A DNA stretch of 63,718 bases, taken from positions 1 through 63,718 of the forward strand of contig JAUCBJ010006461.1 of NCBI GenBank assembly GCA_032718475.1, in the 5' to 3' direction. The position numbers were made by a program, and so were the translations under genes. The stretch's first letter is position 1; each line of letters starts with the position of its first letter. The notes below the pieces were generated by a model, which was given only the letters and a program-made list of their open reading frames with translations, was not told the DNA's origin and did not search any database. The stretch is from Nemertoderma westbladi (taxonomy: Eukaryota > Xenacoelomorpha > Nemertodermatida > Nemertodermatidae). This document shows, piece by piece, positions 1 through 11,458 of this stretch.

Positions 1-835
1 ACTCACTGTCTGACCATATGGTTTCAATGAATTGGTAAAGTGGCCGTTTATTGTTTTGGTTAGAAAAGACTGCCTCTGTAACCTGCTCCTTTCCCTCAAT
101 TGGTATATATACAGTATATTGGAATAACTTTGGAATAATTTTAGATTTTATATAGGGGCCTAGTCATCTTTGCAATATAGGCCTATAAATATCCTAAACC
201 GAAGATCTTTTCACAGAACAGATGGGGGTGGGGGCATAATCTCCTAGGAGATTTTCCCGGGGGGCCATATTCGACTGGGGGGCAAATTCTCCTGCTACAC
301 CGGTAAGATTGTCTTCTGAAGCGCAGTATGCAGTATGACCTGCTATCAGTAAGTCAGACTGCAAGTTTCTCCCTATAAACAATAAATTTAATTAAATATT
401 TTTGGTATTGTATATTGTATACGTGGGCGTCATATGGAGGCAGATACTGTAACTGCGGGGGACAACAACTCTTTTGTTGGATATTAAATCATCTAAGGAA
501 TGGAAAGAGGGGTCGAACTAGTTGCTACAGTAGTGCACCCACGAATTGGTGATACCTGTGGCGGACTAAGGCTCTGACCCCCCCCCCCCCCCCCCGCAGC
601 CCATTCAAACTAAAACAAGAAACAAGAGGGTAACAAAATTGTTTTATTTTTTCACATCTACTGTACAGTTTGCAAATGAAATGTTCGTGCAAAGTAGGGT
701 ATCGATATTCCGACAGTAATGGCACGCCTCTACAGTATAGTGACAATATATTTACAGTAAAGCATGTGACTCCATCCATAGAGGTTAAATTCTGAAAATC
801 CTAAGAGCTTATGGAATAGCAGGAGTAATCATTGC
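1..835. other. Non-coding DNA, no gene seen
   Basis: No coding signal is visible. Positions about 21-105 resemble part of the short dispersed repeat found at 6731-6971 and 59085-59315 (shared words such as CTGTAACCTGCTCCTTTCCC). A C homopolymer lies near 579-596. Short open frames here have no recognisable composition or motif. Confidence 0.6.
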
Positions 836-3181
836 ACTACTACTACTACTAGTATCGGCATGCTGCATTGCAGCTGCATTTTTAAGAATGCTGTGCCGGC
901 TTGTCGACAAAATTTCGCCGCCACAACTCCCTATCACCCATGACATTTGCTAGATCATCCGCATCTTCAATGCCAGTGTCCGTTAAGATGCGTCTCAAGA
1001 AAGTCATGGGCTGTCCACCATGCTTATTCTCTCCATGAGGCTGCCAAAGTACAAGATTTTGCACTGGCTGGTCCTCACGGCGAAAGCAATGTCCTGCAAA
1101 GCGGTGGCGATTTTGTTCTAGTGTCAATCTTGGGGGAACCAATGAGACACCTCCAATGTTATATAGTGTCTGGTTGGAGATGTGTGCATTGTACTTGACA
1201 CAATGAACCCGGCGTAGCATTCTTGTGAATGTGCCATCCAGAGATTTGGTGTCCTCGGCAGTTAGAGCCCAGCATGGACTCCCATAGAGGAGTACTGGAA
1301 CTACTGCTGCTCTAAATAATCGGACCTTAAGTTTCCGATTAATTGTCGGTGACTTCCAAATCCTGGAAAGCCTATTCAAGGCTGCCCATGCCTTTCCCTT
1401 ACGTATTCGAAGGTTCTCACCTGACTTCCGGATCCATGATCCCAGGTAACAGAAGTCGTCCACATGCTCAAGCATACCATCCTTTGAGCTTATGCTCATC
1501 CGATCAGAGACTTGCTGAGAACCTTCAAAGTTAACTGTCAAAATTTTGGTCTTTTTAGAGATAATAAAAAGACCAACACTAGAAGCAGCACGTTCTAATG
1601 AGCTGAGGAGCCGTTGGGCTCCCTCTAGTGATTCTGAGAGTACTCCTAAGTCATCAGCAAAGTCTAGATCAGTTAGGTACTTGGCAGGATTTCCTCGACT
1701 TCTGGAGCCAGTAGGTGGAGTTATCATCACCCCATCATCATTATGATGATCTAAGGACATGCGTAGAACATAGTCAACCACAATTATGAACAAGAATGGT
1801 GCAAGTGTGTCTCCCTGGAGGACGCCCCATAACACTTCAAATGGTTCTGTGTCACCATCAACAGTATACACAAATGTTGTCAAACCATCGTATACTGATC
1901 TGATTGCTGCAATAATTTCATCAGGAATCCCATATAATGAAAGTATGCTGAACATACGTGAGCGGGAGACTGTATCAAAGGCCTTGAAGAAGTCAACAAA
2001 GATAACAGGCAGATGCCTGTCATTATTTTTTGATAACTCTTCAATTATCCTTCTAAGTGCCAAAATGGGTTCCATGGTCCCACGACCTTTACGGAACCCA
2101 TTCTGATTTTCATGGAGCAGTCTCTCAATGGGATCCCTGATGCGATTTAATAGAATTCTATTGTATAGCTTTGCAGCAATCGAGATCAATGAGATTCCCC
2201 GAAAAGAGCCATAGAGTGTTAGATTGCCATTCTTGGGAACTGACACCAACTTATTTGTTTTCATTTCTTGTGGGACTCTTGTTGTTCGGTACATGTCTAC
2301 TATGATGGGATAGATGAGCTTTAAACACTCAGGTATTTTAAAGACCTCAGGGGGAACACCATCTACTCCACTGGCACGATTGGTCTTAATTCTCTTTGCA
2401 GCAGCCTTCACTTCTGCAAAGGAGATATCGCCAATGGGAATATCTGGGAGTACAGACTCAGACACTTTTACTTCTATAAAGTTATCAGGTAATACCCTGT
2501 CATTATTGAGGAGCTTTTCAAAGTGGGCCTTCCAACCATTGAGGCGATCGGCTGGTGATTCAGCCTTAACCTTGGTGGTTTGTTGGCTTTTCCGCCCAGT
2601 AAGCAAGTTGATCGATTTCCATGCCTGGGATGATTGCCCGCTGTCGTCGGCATCATTGATGGCATCAACCTGTTGGTTTATTAGCTCCTGTAGATTAACA
2701 GAGTACTGCCTGTTCAGGGACCTAGATGCAGCCTTAACTGCATTCCTGGCCGCTGTAGTCTGTTTGAGTCGGGACTCTTTCTGCGCCTAATATAGGTCAT
2801 TTCGGCACTTCTGGATTTTGTTGTCAGTCCAGGGGGCCCTTTTCCTGTTTCGAGGGTATACAGGAACTGTTTCTGCAGCTGCTAACTTAACTGCTTCTGT
2901 GAAGGCAGTATAGCCCTCACAGTGATCTGCCGCCTCGGAGGCAAGAACCTCATACCTGTTGCTCAGATGTAATGTGAAGCTGGATCTCACACTTGGCTGT
3001 TGCAACAGAGAGGACCAGTCATGCCGCGGCATGGCAGATTTCGTTGTTCTGCTAGCACGCAGACTAAGTCTTACCTTGGCCACAATAAGGCGGTGATCAC
3101 TGGAGAAGGGTCGAAGTGTAAATGCATTACAGTCTTGTATAGAGCTCCTGTACTTCCTACGAAACAGAATATGGTCTATCG
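836..3181 (-). mobile_element. RTE-like non-LTR retrotransposon, 5'-truncated copy (copy 1)
   Basis: The reverse strand matches the near full-length copies at 11459-15168 and 49222-53002 from the middle of the endonuclease domain to the 3' end. The 3' end carries the family's short tandem tail, seen on the + strand as repeated ACT at 836-851. Homology stops abruptly near 3181, so the copy is 5'-truncated, as target-primed reverse transcription often leaves. No clear target-site duplication was found. A (TAG)n tail instead of poly(A) is typical of RTE-type elements; clade assignment is by motif memory only. Confidence 0.85.
882..3083 (-). pseudogene. RTE-like LINE ORF fragment: reverse transcriptase and C-terminal region
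   Basis: Two stretches in one frame, 3083-2787 and 2606-882, are separated by a nonsense codon near 2787 where the intact copy reads through. The upstream piece is the end of the endonuclease domain and the linker. The long piece holds the reverse transcriptase, with the catalytic FADD box (LDFADDLGVLS) and the LQGDTLAPFLF motif, followed by the C-terminal region. In life the product would nick target DNA and copy element RNA there. With the stop and the missing N-terminus this copy cannot make it. Confidence 0.85.
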
Positions 3182-3937
3182 CTGACTATCCCTTGCTGAC
3201 TTGTACATAATGTTTAATAGTTGAGGGTAAAGAAAGCTAAATGTTTATGGCACCCGTACAAATCGATAGAAAAACCAATTACTGGAAAGGTCAAACTGAA
3301 AGTAAATAATATGTATTACCGGTATGTATGTATGGACAGTATACGTGTAGCAAACGTTTAGTAAAATCATGAAACTGATAAAATTACAAATAAAATAAGA
3401 TACAAATAAAATTTTGTAAAATATTAGATAGAATCATCAGATCATGGCGTATAAAAACAGTACGGTATGTAAAATAGGTAAAAAGATTTGAACGCATAAA
3501 TTTACATGGATTAGTTTACACTACACGTAGGGAAAATAATTACACAGTTTAAGGCCGGTTAAAATAAAATACAAAATTAATTTAAAATATCAGATAAATC
3601 CATGGCTATAAAAACAGTACGGTATGTAAAATAGATCAAAACATTTGAACGCATAAATTTAAATGGATTAGTTTACACTACACGTAGGGAAAATAATTAC
3701 ACAGTTTAGGTTTAAAATAAAATATAACGCCCTATAAATGTAACGCCCTTGTCATCTTGTGTAAAACTGTATTTACAGCCGATATTTTTCTATTATTAAC
3801 AACTGGCTGACTGGGCTCAGCTAGTGCCATCTGATTATTTAAGCAAATTTTGTTCAATTCTATCAAAAATTTTAAATAATTGGTAAAATAATAAAAAAAT
3901 ATGGTAAAAAAAGGCCAAACTTATAACTTCCAAATAG
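3182..3937. repeat. AT-rich DNA with an imperfect tandem duplication of about 157 bp
   Basis: No gene is visible. A segment around 3411-3567 is repeated at about 3568-3724. For example ATAAAAACAGTACGGTATGT occurs at 3451 and 3608, and a block containing TTTACACTACACGTAGGG occurs in both halves. Divergence between the halves suggests an old duplication. Confidence 0.6.
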
Positions 3938-3949
3938 ATTATTCATATT

Positions 3950-6683
3950 TTTTTTTTTGATATTAACACCCCGAGCGGGGTAACAGGTTATGTTTTATTT
4001 AATTAACTATTAGTATTATACAGTGTAATTTAAAATACGAAATTAAAATAATTTAAAATATAATAGGTAAAAATAATACTAAAAGGGAATAATCCGAAGA
4101 CAGAACTAGAGGCTTCCTAGAAGGGATAGGTGAGGGTAACTCGCACATCTAATAGCATGGAGCCGGTTGGAAGCAGGACCCCCGCAGTAGATACAGGTGC
4201 AGGCATCCCCAAGTTCGTGAAAGGGGGTTTTATTTCGGCATATTTTCCAATGGAAACCATGGACAGTTACTCGAGTTATGAGGTGTCGATTCTTTTGGCC
4301 GGGAGAGCGCCACTGTGATGTTGTAAATGCGGAATAATTCGGAATAATTTTCTGCAACAAATAAGCTTTCTTTTTTCTGGCGATGTAGTCGATATTGTTC
4401 TAGAACAGTAGGTTCAAACATTGAAGGATAACGCAGTGACAAATCTTCTATGTATGTGTTCGTTGGAATCATTTTCAGGGCCACGGTGGAAGATGCATTT
4501 TTTGGCAAACCAAGAAGACGTTTCACATAAGTTGATTTGATGATATCAATTTGTTTAAGGTTCGCGAGAGTAAAGAATTTGGCGATCTCTGTGAAAGCAT
4601 AATTAACCATAGGGTCTATTTTCATTTGGAAGATAGTTAGACCAGTGTTAATAGAAACAATGGTGAAGATCTTTTAGGCATCCTATTGCTGAGAAAGCTT
4701 TCCTTTTCTTCTGGTTTATGTGTCGTGAGAATGATAATGATGGTTGTAGGGTGACCCCTAGGTACTCGTATTCGTTGCATAACGGTACTTGGACGCCGTT
4801 GTAGTAGAATATATCTGCCCTGGATGTTCGACCGCCTTTCCTAAATTTAATTATTTTAGTTTTCCCCATATTTAATTCCATCGAGTTTTTAATGGACCAT
4901 TTGTAGAGTTCGTTTAGTGCGTTTTGGATATCACTGTTCTTTAGCGAGTATATAACCAGGTCGTCAGCAAAAAATATGAATCTTATGGTAGAAGCAATTT
5001 GTTGAAGAACTTGTGCCAGGTCCGCAATTAACATCAGGAAGCAAGTAGGTGACAAAGAATCCCCTTGCAAAATACCCCGAAGTTGAACAATTACATTAGA
5101 AAATTTGACACCGTCAAAGACTTTCACAGAGTTTTTCAAGAGGGCCTTTATTAGATTGAGTGTTTTTCCTTTGATGCCAAAGTTTTTGTAGATTTTATAC
5201 ACTAGAATAGTTCTGTTTACCATATCAAAGGCTTTTCTGAAGTCTATAAATAGGACAAATATTGTTCTCTGTGAGTTGTGTGACATCGGGGCTTTGATTG
5301 TTGCAGATATATCCGATAGTAGAAGCTTTATAGCGTGTATGGTCGACCTTCCCTGTCGGAACTCGAACTGCATAGCTGGGAGTAGACCTTCTATATGTGC
5401 GATAACTCGTCTGTTGATAACCTTTGTGAGGATTTTAAGAAAAACACTAATGAGAGCTATTCCTCGATAGTTGTCCGGGACTAATTTGCTTCCCTTTCCT
5501 TTATATAGTAGTTTAATTATACTAATTGCCCAACTTATTGGAATTTTTCCGACGTTCAAACATGCGTTGAAGAGGATCACTAGTATGTGGAGAATTAGTG
5601 GAAGTGATGCTTTCACGTGCTCGTAATATATTCTATCGGGCCCGCATGCCTTGTGGTTCGAAGTGCAGTTAACAGCTTCGGAGATTTCCGCCTCAGTAAT
5701 TGGTTTATTGTACCAGGAATCATCCTCTTTCTCGGCGTCAGTTACTTCCGGGGTTTCATCAATTCCTTCGGGGTTTGATTCCGTACCAATCAACTTCCTA
5801 AAGTGCTCCTCAAGCGTAAGACTGTCTATCGTGGCTGGGGAGTTATGGCTCTCTCCCTTGAGCAGTATCCACGGCGTGATTTCGGATTGTGCGAGTTTTT
5901 CTAATAGCTTGCTTTCTTCGTACTGAACCTTCTTACGTCGCAAGAGATCTTTATATTTCCTCCTGGCGATAAAGTAATTTTTTCGATCTGCTTCTGACCT
6001 GTTCGTTTGGTTTAGTTTGTTCAGTATTTGTTCTTTTGCACAGCGACATTCGATGTCGAACCACGCTTTTCCATGGCGGTCAGTTAACTTTGGTTTGCAA
6101 GCAGCTCTTTCAAACAGTTTGGTTAGTTCATCTGTCGCCTCATCGATAGATACTTCCTCTAGAAGAGATTGTATCTCGGACTCGTCGATCAGTTGTTCTA
6201 GTAAACCTAGGTTTACTTTCCTGCTTAGTGGGTTCTCCGGTTTCTGGGGTTGAATAAGAGAGCAGTCCACAAAATCAATTTCCGTAGAAACACGTAGGTG
6301 TTTTCGCAGTGGATTCGCTGTGGTGGAGACATCTGAAACATTAATTCCTGAGTTTTGTGGGCATCTCATCAACAGCAGATCTATTGTGCTCCGTCCCTGA
6401 GGCGATATGTAAGTATGTTGCTCTGGTTTGTTAAGGAGGGCAAAGCCCAGCGTCTTAAGTCCTTCTGTTAAGTCTTTCCCCCGAGTTCCTGAGTCTAAAC
6501 GGCAGTTGAAATCTCCTCCGATAATAATTGTAGAATTTGGATCAGTATAGCTTAGCGCCTCGTTTATGGTGAGTAGATTCTCCTCCACAGGGGTGTCGGG
6601 TTTGGAATAGAATAGGAGTACGATAGCAGGGGTTGTTTTAAGTACCATATACGTAGATGTCGATTTAATAAGTGATGGTGACA
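3950..6683 (-). mobile_element. Second LINE family: poly(A)-tailed, 5'-truncated copy with target-site duplication
   Basis: The element reads on the reverse strand. Its 3' end shows as a T run (about 3950-3958), the poly(A) tail in antisense. The 12-bp word ATTATTCATATT lies immediately outside both ends (3938-3949 and 6684-6695), a textbook target-site duplication. The 5' end therefore lies at about 6683 and the copy is truncated inside the endonuclease domain. The poly(A) tail and protein sequence separate it from the TAG-tailed RTE-like family elsewhere in the window. I could not place its clade; the C-terminal Cys/His cluster resembles those of Jockey/I/R1-type LINEs. Confidence 0.85.
4096..6683 (-). 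pseudogene. LINE ORF2-type polyprotein: endonuclease, reverse transcriptase, Cys/His C-terminus (broken)
   Basis: From 6683 to 4648 one frame holds the later part of an AP-endonuclease domain (IIIGGDFNCRLD, then STIDLLL) and a full reverse transcriptase. RT landmarks are DNYRGIALISV, FIDFRKAFDMVNR, RGILQGDSLSPTCF and the catalytic FFADDLVIYS. The frame then shifts: the thumb and C-terminal region continue at 4625-4230 and again at 4360-4106. The last part ends in a CTCIYC...H...C cluster like the putative nucleic-acid-binding motif at LINE C-termini. The apparent start at 6684 is only the truncation point. At least two frameshifts make it non-functional. Confidence 0.85.
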
Positions 6684-6730
6684 ATTATTCATATTATAAA
6701 TATATTTTTGGTATTATTTTTGCAGATAGC

Positions 6731-6971
6731 GGGGGAAACTGGACGTAATACAAATTCATCCCTCTCCAGGGGAAATTGGACGCAAATAACAGCTGATAAT
6801 TCTCAAAAATAAAACTGTAACCTGTTCTATTGTGTTTAGTTTTCTTGTTTTGGTTAAAATATCGTGCCACTGTAACCTGCTCCTTTCCCTAAATTGGAAA
6901 TTTAATATTGAGGCGGGATATAAATTTGCCAAGATGAGATTTGCGTCCAGTCCCCCCCCCCCCCCCCCCCC
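6731..6971. mobile_element. MITE-like element with G-run terminal inverted repeats (copy 1)
   Basis: About 241 bp with no coding capacity. It begins GGGGGAAACTGGACG and ends in TTGCGTCCAGT followed by about 20 C, an imperfect terminal inverted repeat. The interior matches the inverse complement of 59085-59315, including a GTAACCTGCTCCTTTCCC block. Partial relatives lie near 21-105 and 19905-20060. A clean target duplication was not found, so the class (MITE or other non-autonomous DNA element) is inferred from the inverted termini. Confidence 0.55.
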
Positions 6972-8401
6972 TGTCTCTTGATTTCACTACAAAATAGAAT
7001 ACATTGCATTTTACTGTTATAATAATTAAGGTAAATTAATAAATAATGAGTTTATTGTTTATTAAACCGTACTAAGCACGTTGAACTGGAGCTCTAACAA
7101 TTCCCCCTAGCGGCAGACAGGAACTGTAAACGTCTGTCTTTGTGTATAATATATAATTAAGCAATGCTCTTAGGTTACTACTACTGTACTACCTAATTTC
7201 AGATGAATCGGTTGGATCTATAATTACAGCTATTTTTACGTTTCTGTAAATTCGCCCCCCTAGCGGCAGACAGAGGAACTGTATAAGTCTGTCTGTGTGT
7301 AGAATTTCTAAATGTTTTATAGACTACATGTGTACCAAGTTTGGTTCCATTTCATCCATGATTGACCGACTTATTAGCGTTCAAACATTCCCACAAACAC
7401 AGCCAGAGGCAGCCACAAACAAACAAAAGCTGCAGGAACTCAAGCGATAATTAATTAATTAATTATTGATTGATTATTAATTAATTACTTAATTAAATAT
7501 ACTGTTTCAATTAAATTCTTTACGAAAATCTAGTTATCTTCTTTTAAATATGGACCCTGCATTCATGGAAAATATAATATTTGATAATTCAGCAGTCAGC
7601 CTACGATTAATTTTGCAGGCTAGGTCCTTGTCATTCATGGCCTGTTGTTTAGATGGCCTTGAGTTATACTAATTCACGAATTGTAGCAGGGTGAGTTGTG
7701 AGTACACAGGAACAGAGCATAATGTTCGCCCTGAACCGCCATTCTCAATAAATATTAGTAAATTTGAGGTTGATGCAAGACACGAAGAGACTCGAGGAGT
7801 GGTTATGCACCTTCTCATTCATGTCTCACCCCTATATTATACATAAGTATGATGATGAGGGCTACACCCAAAATGAACCTGGTTGATACTTATGATAGCT
7901 GAAAGGAAAGCACCTCCACAGTAGGCCTACAGTAGTACAGTTCCCGAAGAGTAAAAATCAATCTGTCTCTCGAGACACGATGATATCGATATTGATATTG
8001 GTTTATTGAGATCATAAGTAATACTGTGATACAACAACCAAATGGATTATACCGGTAAATGTACTATTGATAAGATAAATAAAATACTGTAGTTATGTTC
8101 TGGTAAAAAACGGCAACTGTGTCTCGTAGGATTGCCCCATGAGGCGTAGCCTCATCTCCCTGGGGGTCTGATGAAGTCGTCGATAAACATAAAAAATAAT
8201 TTCCGTCAACTACATCTTGCATATTCGCATATAATTCGTAAGCATTGGATATGTTCTGCGCAACTATGTAAATATAAATATATGCAAGTTGTCAGTGACA
8301 AATAGGCAGTATGGGGTCTGATTGGCTGAAAATAGATCTAGTAGTGGTAAACGTTATCGGCCTAACGGCCTGCTTCAGACTATAATTAAAGTAAGCAAAT
8401 A
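6972..8401. other. Non-coding DNA with short dispersed repeats, no gene seen
   Basis: No supported gene. A block around 7102-7160 (CCCCCTAGCGGCAGACAG) recurs in diverged form about 155 bp later, around 7255-7315. The stretch around 7330-7440 (ending CCACAAACACAGCCAGAGG) looks like a generic dispersed animal repeat, but I cannot name it. The rest is AT-rich. Confidence 0.5.
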
Positions 8402-9020
8402 TGTGACGGGATCCACCGGAGTTGGCAGTAATGAATCCCAACCAGTGTGTGTTATACGCGTCGCCGCTTCCATAGGCTGCTAAACCTGTCTGGATGTGTA
8501 TAATAGGGTGAAGGCCGTTTAAGTTTTTACTGTCAGTCTTTATAATCACAGAACGTAATAATAGCACAGTCTGAATATAATAGCACGGTAGTGACGACGG
8601 TTAAAACTGTTCCAGTCTCACAACTGTATAGGAACCAACTGAATCAGTAATCAATAAGTGCAACGGTTATATTATTATTAACACATATTAAATCAACTCG
8701 ACACTACTGAGTGGCCTGAGTGTCCAATAGATGCGCTCTAATCACTCCCAATGTGCTCTCCCCCCACCATTGGCTTAACCTGATTAATTCTCACCTCGCC
8801 ACTCCCTGTTGCCACTATCCCCACGTGCTAGCCTTGCTAGCCTGTTTGTCCCTCTGAGGTGGTTTGACCTCTCAACTATCCCTGTGGCTTACGGCGTGTA
8901 TCGACTTAGTTGGTTGTGAGGTGACATTACTATTGGTAATGTCACCTCGCCAACTATAATTGGTGAAATGCCACTAATCCCATTTTCGGTGGGTAGTGCA
9001 GGGAATTGAATCCGCTTACA
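8402..9020 (-). repeat. BEL-C 3' long terminal repeat
   Basis: This about 619-bp block begins TGTGACGGGATCC and ends TCCGCTTACA on the + strand, so read on the - strand it has TG...CA ends. Its termini match those of the other two BEL/Pao LTR pairs here (reading GGATCC-N-GTCACA at one end and TGT-(A/T)AGC at the other), but its interior is only distantly related to theirs. A polypurine tract (C-rich on + at 9021-9029) abuts it, as expected for a 3' LTR. No second LTR is present; the other side of the element is cut by the LINE at 11459. Confidence 0.75.
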
Positions 9021-9690
9021 CTCCCCCCCATGCTATCTTCCCGGCGAGAAGATAGCATCAACCTTAAGTGTGCTTCAATTCCGCTGGAATCCAATCTAAT
9101 ATTGGATGTGGGGTAGAATTCTCTTCTCGGGGTCGGCTTTCCAGGCCGGCCCCCATGGGTCTGTTATCACTACCCATCCTTGGCACACCTGCGAGCTAAG
9201 CTGTACCAAGGCATCTGGCATCTCTATTTTAGATGATCACCCTCATTCCTCACATAATTTTACCTCTCAGACTTTGTTGTCCCTTCCTCTCTCGCCAGTC
9301 CCTTGGGACTCATCCCCATCTATGCTTGCTCCCCACACTTGAATCTCACACCTCTTTTACTCCGTCATACCCTAATGCTTCCTCCCCATACTCCTCCCAT
9401 ACTCAACCCGTTTTTGCTGCCACTCTCCTCACACTCTTATCGGGTCCCACGCATGTGTGCACCATGTCAGTGAGATCCGTCATTGTCCCGTCCTCCTGTT
9501 TCATTCAATTAATCCCCAGTCCCAGTAGCTAGTTTGAAAAGGTTATATTCGACTATGATAGGTCTATAATGACTATATATTGGATATGTATATAGATTAT
9601 TTTACGTACTAATTGCACTTAGTTTAATTGCGCTGGTGTTTGTACTGGTGTGTCCATGTGGTGCCTTCCAGGCACGTTGACATCCCCTGT
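9021..9690 (-). other. BEL-C 3' untranslated region with polypurine tract and stem-loop
   Basis: No ORF is supported. A perfect 10-bp inverted repeat, ATGCTATCTT (9030-9039) and AAGATAGCAT (9049-9058), lies beside the polypurine tract, and the same stem occurs in BEL-A at 30141-30169. The rest is weakly similar to the 3' regions of BEL-A and BEL-B, for example the conserved CGGCTTTCCAGGCCG word. Confidence 0.6.
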
Positions 9691-10512
9691 CTTGGAGTTC
9701 TACATTGCTCCTACCGCACTCTCCGGAAACCATCTAAGTTCCTTGCCCCTATTGTCATCCTGTCTGGGCCGCTTCCTCCCTTCCTGTTTACCCTTGAGCC
9801 TACTCATCCTTGCTGATACCGTCTTACCAAGCCCCGTTGTTGGTTCTTTGGGTGTGGATGTTATTAACTCCCAGTATCGCTTCGCAGGAGGTCCCACTGA
9901 GTGTCCCTTCTGTCTCCCTCTGGTAGTGTCCCACAAGATCATCTTCATCGCACGCGGCACGTGTTCCCCCAGAAAGTCCCTGAATTCGATCCTATTTTCT
10001 GGTGACCATCTGTCCAGATATCTTTAGGTGTTGATGACCCCTCCTTACGATGCCGCTGTCGCTACCTTCTGATACGTGAATGGTAGTCTCCTCTTGGTGA
10101 TCTGCTGGTGGGCTTCTATATTAATGTTGAAGAAGCCCCACCAGAACTCCTGGGCCTTCATCCTTTGTCGTGTCATGACTCCGACGTTGGCCCACTCTTC
10201 GAAAATGCGGAATTTCTCCTCATCGTCCATCCAGTCCCACTGGCGCTCAAAGTGGCCTCTAAACATGTACTTCGAACATCTGTTGTGCAACCTCGGGCAC
10301 GCACCCATCTTGTGTGTAGACTCGCGGCAGTATAGACACGCCATCCCCTTCTGGAAACGGTATAGACAGTTCTTTTGCTGATGGGTTAATCTCCCACAGT
10401 AATTGCAACCATGCATCATTGTCTCCCGCCCCAATTCGTCCTTGGCTCCGCATGGCCTCCTGGGTCTATGGAGTCGCTGGTAGGTAAACATCTGGACGTT
10501 GTCTTCCCTACC
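9690..10512 (-). pseudogene. BEL-C third ORF, C-terminal part with CCHC knuckles
   Basis: Frames 10515-10045 and 9960-9700 together match the C-terminal third of the 841-residue third ORF of BEL-A. Visible landmarks are CCHC knuckles (CNYCGRLTHQQKNC, CLYCRESTHKMGAC), a damaged third knuckle, and the conserved tail with KRRLPFTYQ and PRAMKMILWDTTRG. A frameshift separates the two pieces. The exonuclease-like N-terminal half is absent because of the deletion at about 10512. Confidence 0.75.
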
Positions 10513-11458
10513 CATATTGATGTCCTATGGTATATCTCCCCCCCTCGCATTTCATCGAGTTCCTGACGCTCTCCTGTGCCTGTTTATCCTCCACCGAGGT
10601 TCCGACCCCGGTCTCCTTCAACCCCTTGAAGTCCTGCCGTAGCAGCCTCTTGAGTTGTTCCTCAGCTCCCTTGTCCTCCATTTCCCTCATTGTTCCTGCG
10701 AACATGCACCCTGATGATTCAGACACGCTGAACGGTATTCTGGTCTTAATTGGGCCACTGAGCATCCATCCGAATGGCGTGAGAATAGTCACCGGGTCTC
10801 GCACCCTATCCTTGCCGAAGATGGTCTGTAGTCTCTCGTGGGCCATCGGACAGTCCATGCCAACTATGAGAGCTACTTTCGGGATGTCCAGTTCAGTCAC
10901 GAGGAAGTCGATATTATCCAGGTACCGGTATTGCTCGACCTCGATCTTTGTGGGTCGCCTGGCATTAATATTGATTGATTCTATTATCTGAATGGGTTCG
11001 ATGGTAGCCCCAATCGCACCCTTGTGTTATCGCTGCTATCTCTCATTGTCCCGTCCTCATTCTCATGACCTCGTCCTTACTAGAAATAGTGGTTACCGCC
11101 ATCTTGCTTGGCTTTGTCTGTAACCCTATCATCTCGGCCACCCAATTTTCCGCAAGCGTGAACGCTGCTCCACTATCGACCAGCATTAGCGTCGTAACCG
11201 ATAGCTTGTTCTCCCTTATTATTCTCACTGGTAGCACTCCAAGTAGTGCCGTTCCCCTCTTCTTTGCTCCCATGGTGCTTGTCACCATCGTCTGGCCTCC
11301 AGTCCCATCAGTCTCGTCATATTTTACCGGCGGTTCCTGGCACTCGTCCTTCCTGTGTCCTCCTACTGCGCATCGATGACATAGTCCATTCTTTCCCGTG
11401 TAGGCTATCTGATCTTGTTTAAGCAACGCCTGCCAGTGTTTACAGTTGATGGTCTTAA
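10513..11458 (-). pseudogene. pol: BEL-C pol fragment: CCHC knuckle and aspartic-protease region
   Basis: Pieces at 11426-11043 and 10900-10508 match the BEL/Pao region between gag and reverse transcriptase. They show a knuckle (CHRCAVGGHRKDEC), the protease signature LVDSGAAFTLAENWV and the distal TPFGWMLSGP segment of the DUF1758-type protease domain. A frameshift lies between them. The sequence leaves pol at the conserved GRYTIG motif, where the large internal deletion joins it to the third ORF. Confidence 0.8.

Larger units (their letters stand above)
8402..11458 (-). mobile_element. BEL/Pao LTR retrotransposon BEL-C, internally deleted and missing its 5' half
   Basis: Reading on the - strand, the remnant starts at 11458 inside the pol N-terminal region, passes the CCHC knuckle and protease region, and then jumps near 10512 directly into the C-terminal third of the downstream third ORF. 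It then has the 3' untranslated region, polypurine tract and 3' LTR. Compared with BEL-A, the reverse transcriptase, RNase H, integrase and the first part of the third ORF are gone. It belongs to a different subfamily from BEL-A and BEL-B. Confidence 0.8.

Noticed and set aside
8292-8567. 91-codon - strand ORF at the BEL-C LTR edge
   Set aside because: It crosses the LTR boundary at 8402 and has no motif. It is a chance frame in LTR and flanking DNA.
9106-9532. Short + strand ORFs (78 and 99 codons) in the 9.1-9.5 kb region
   Set aside because: They are antisense to the BEL-C 3' untranslated region, pyrimidine-rich and without motifs.
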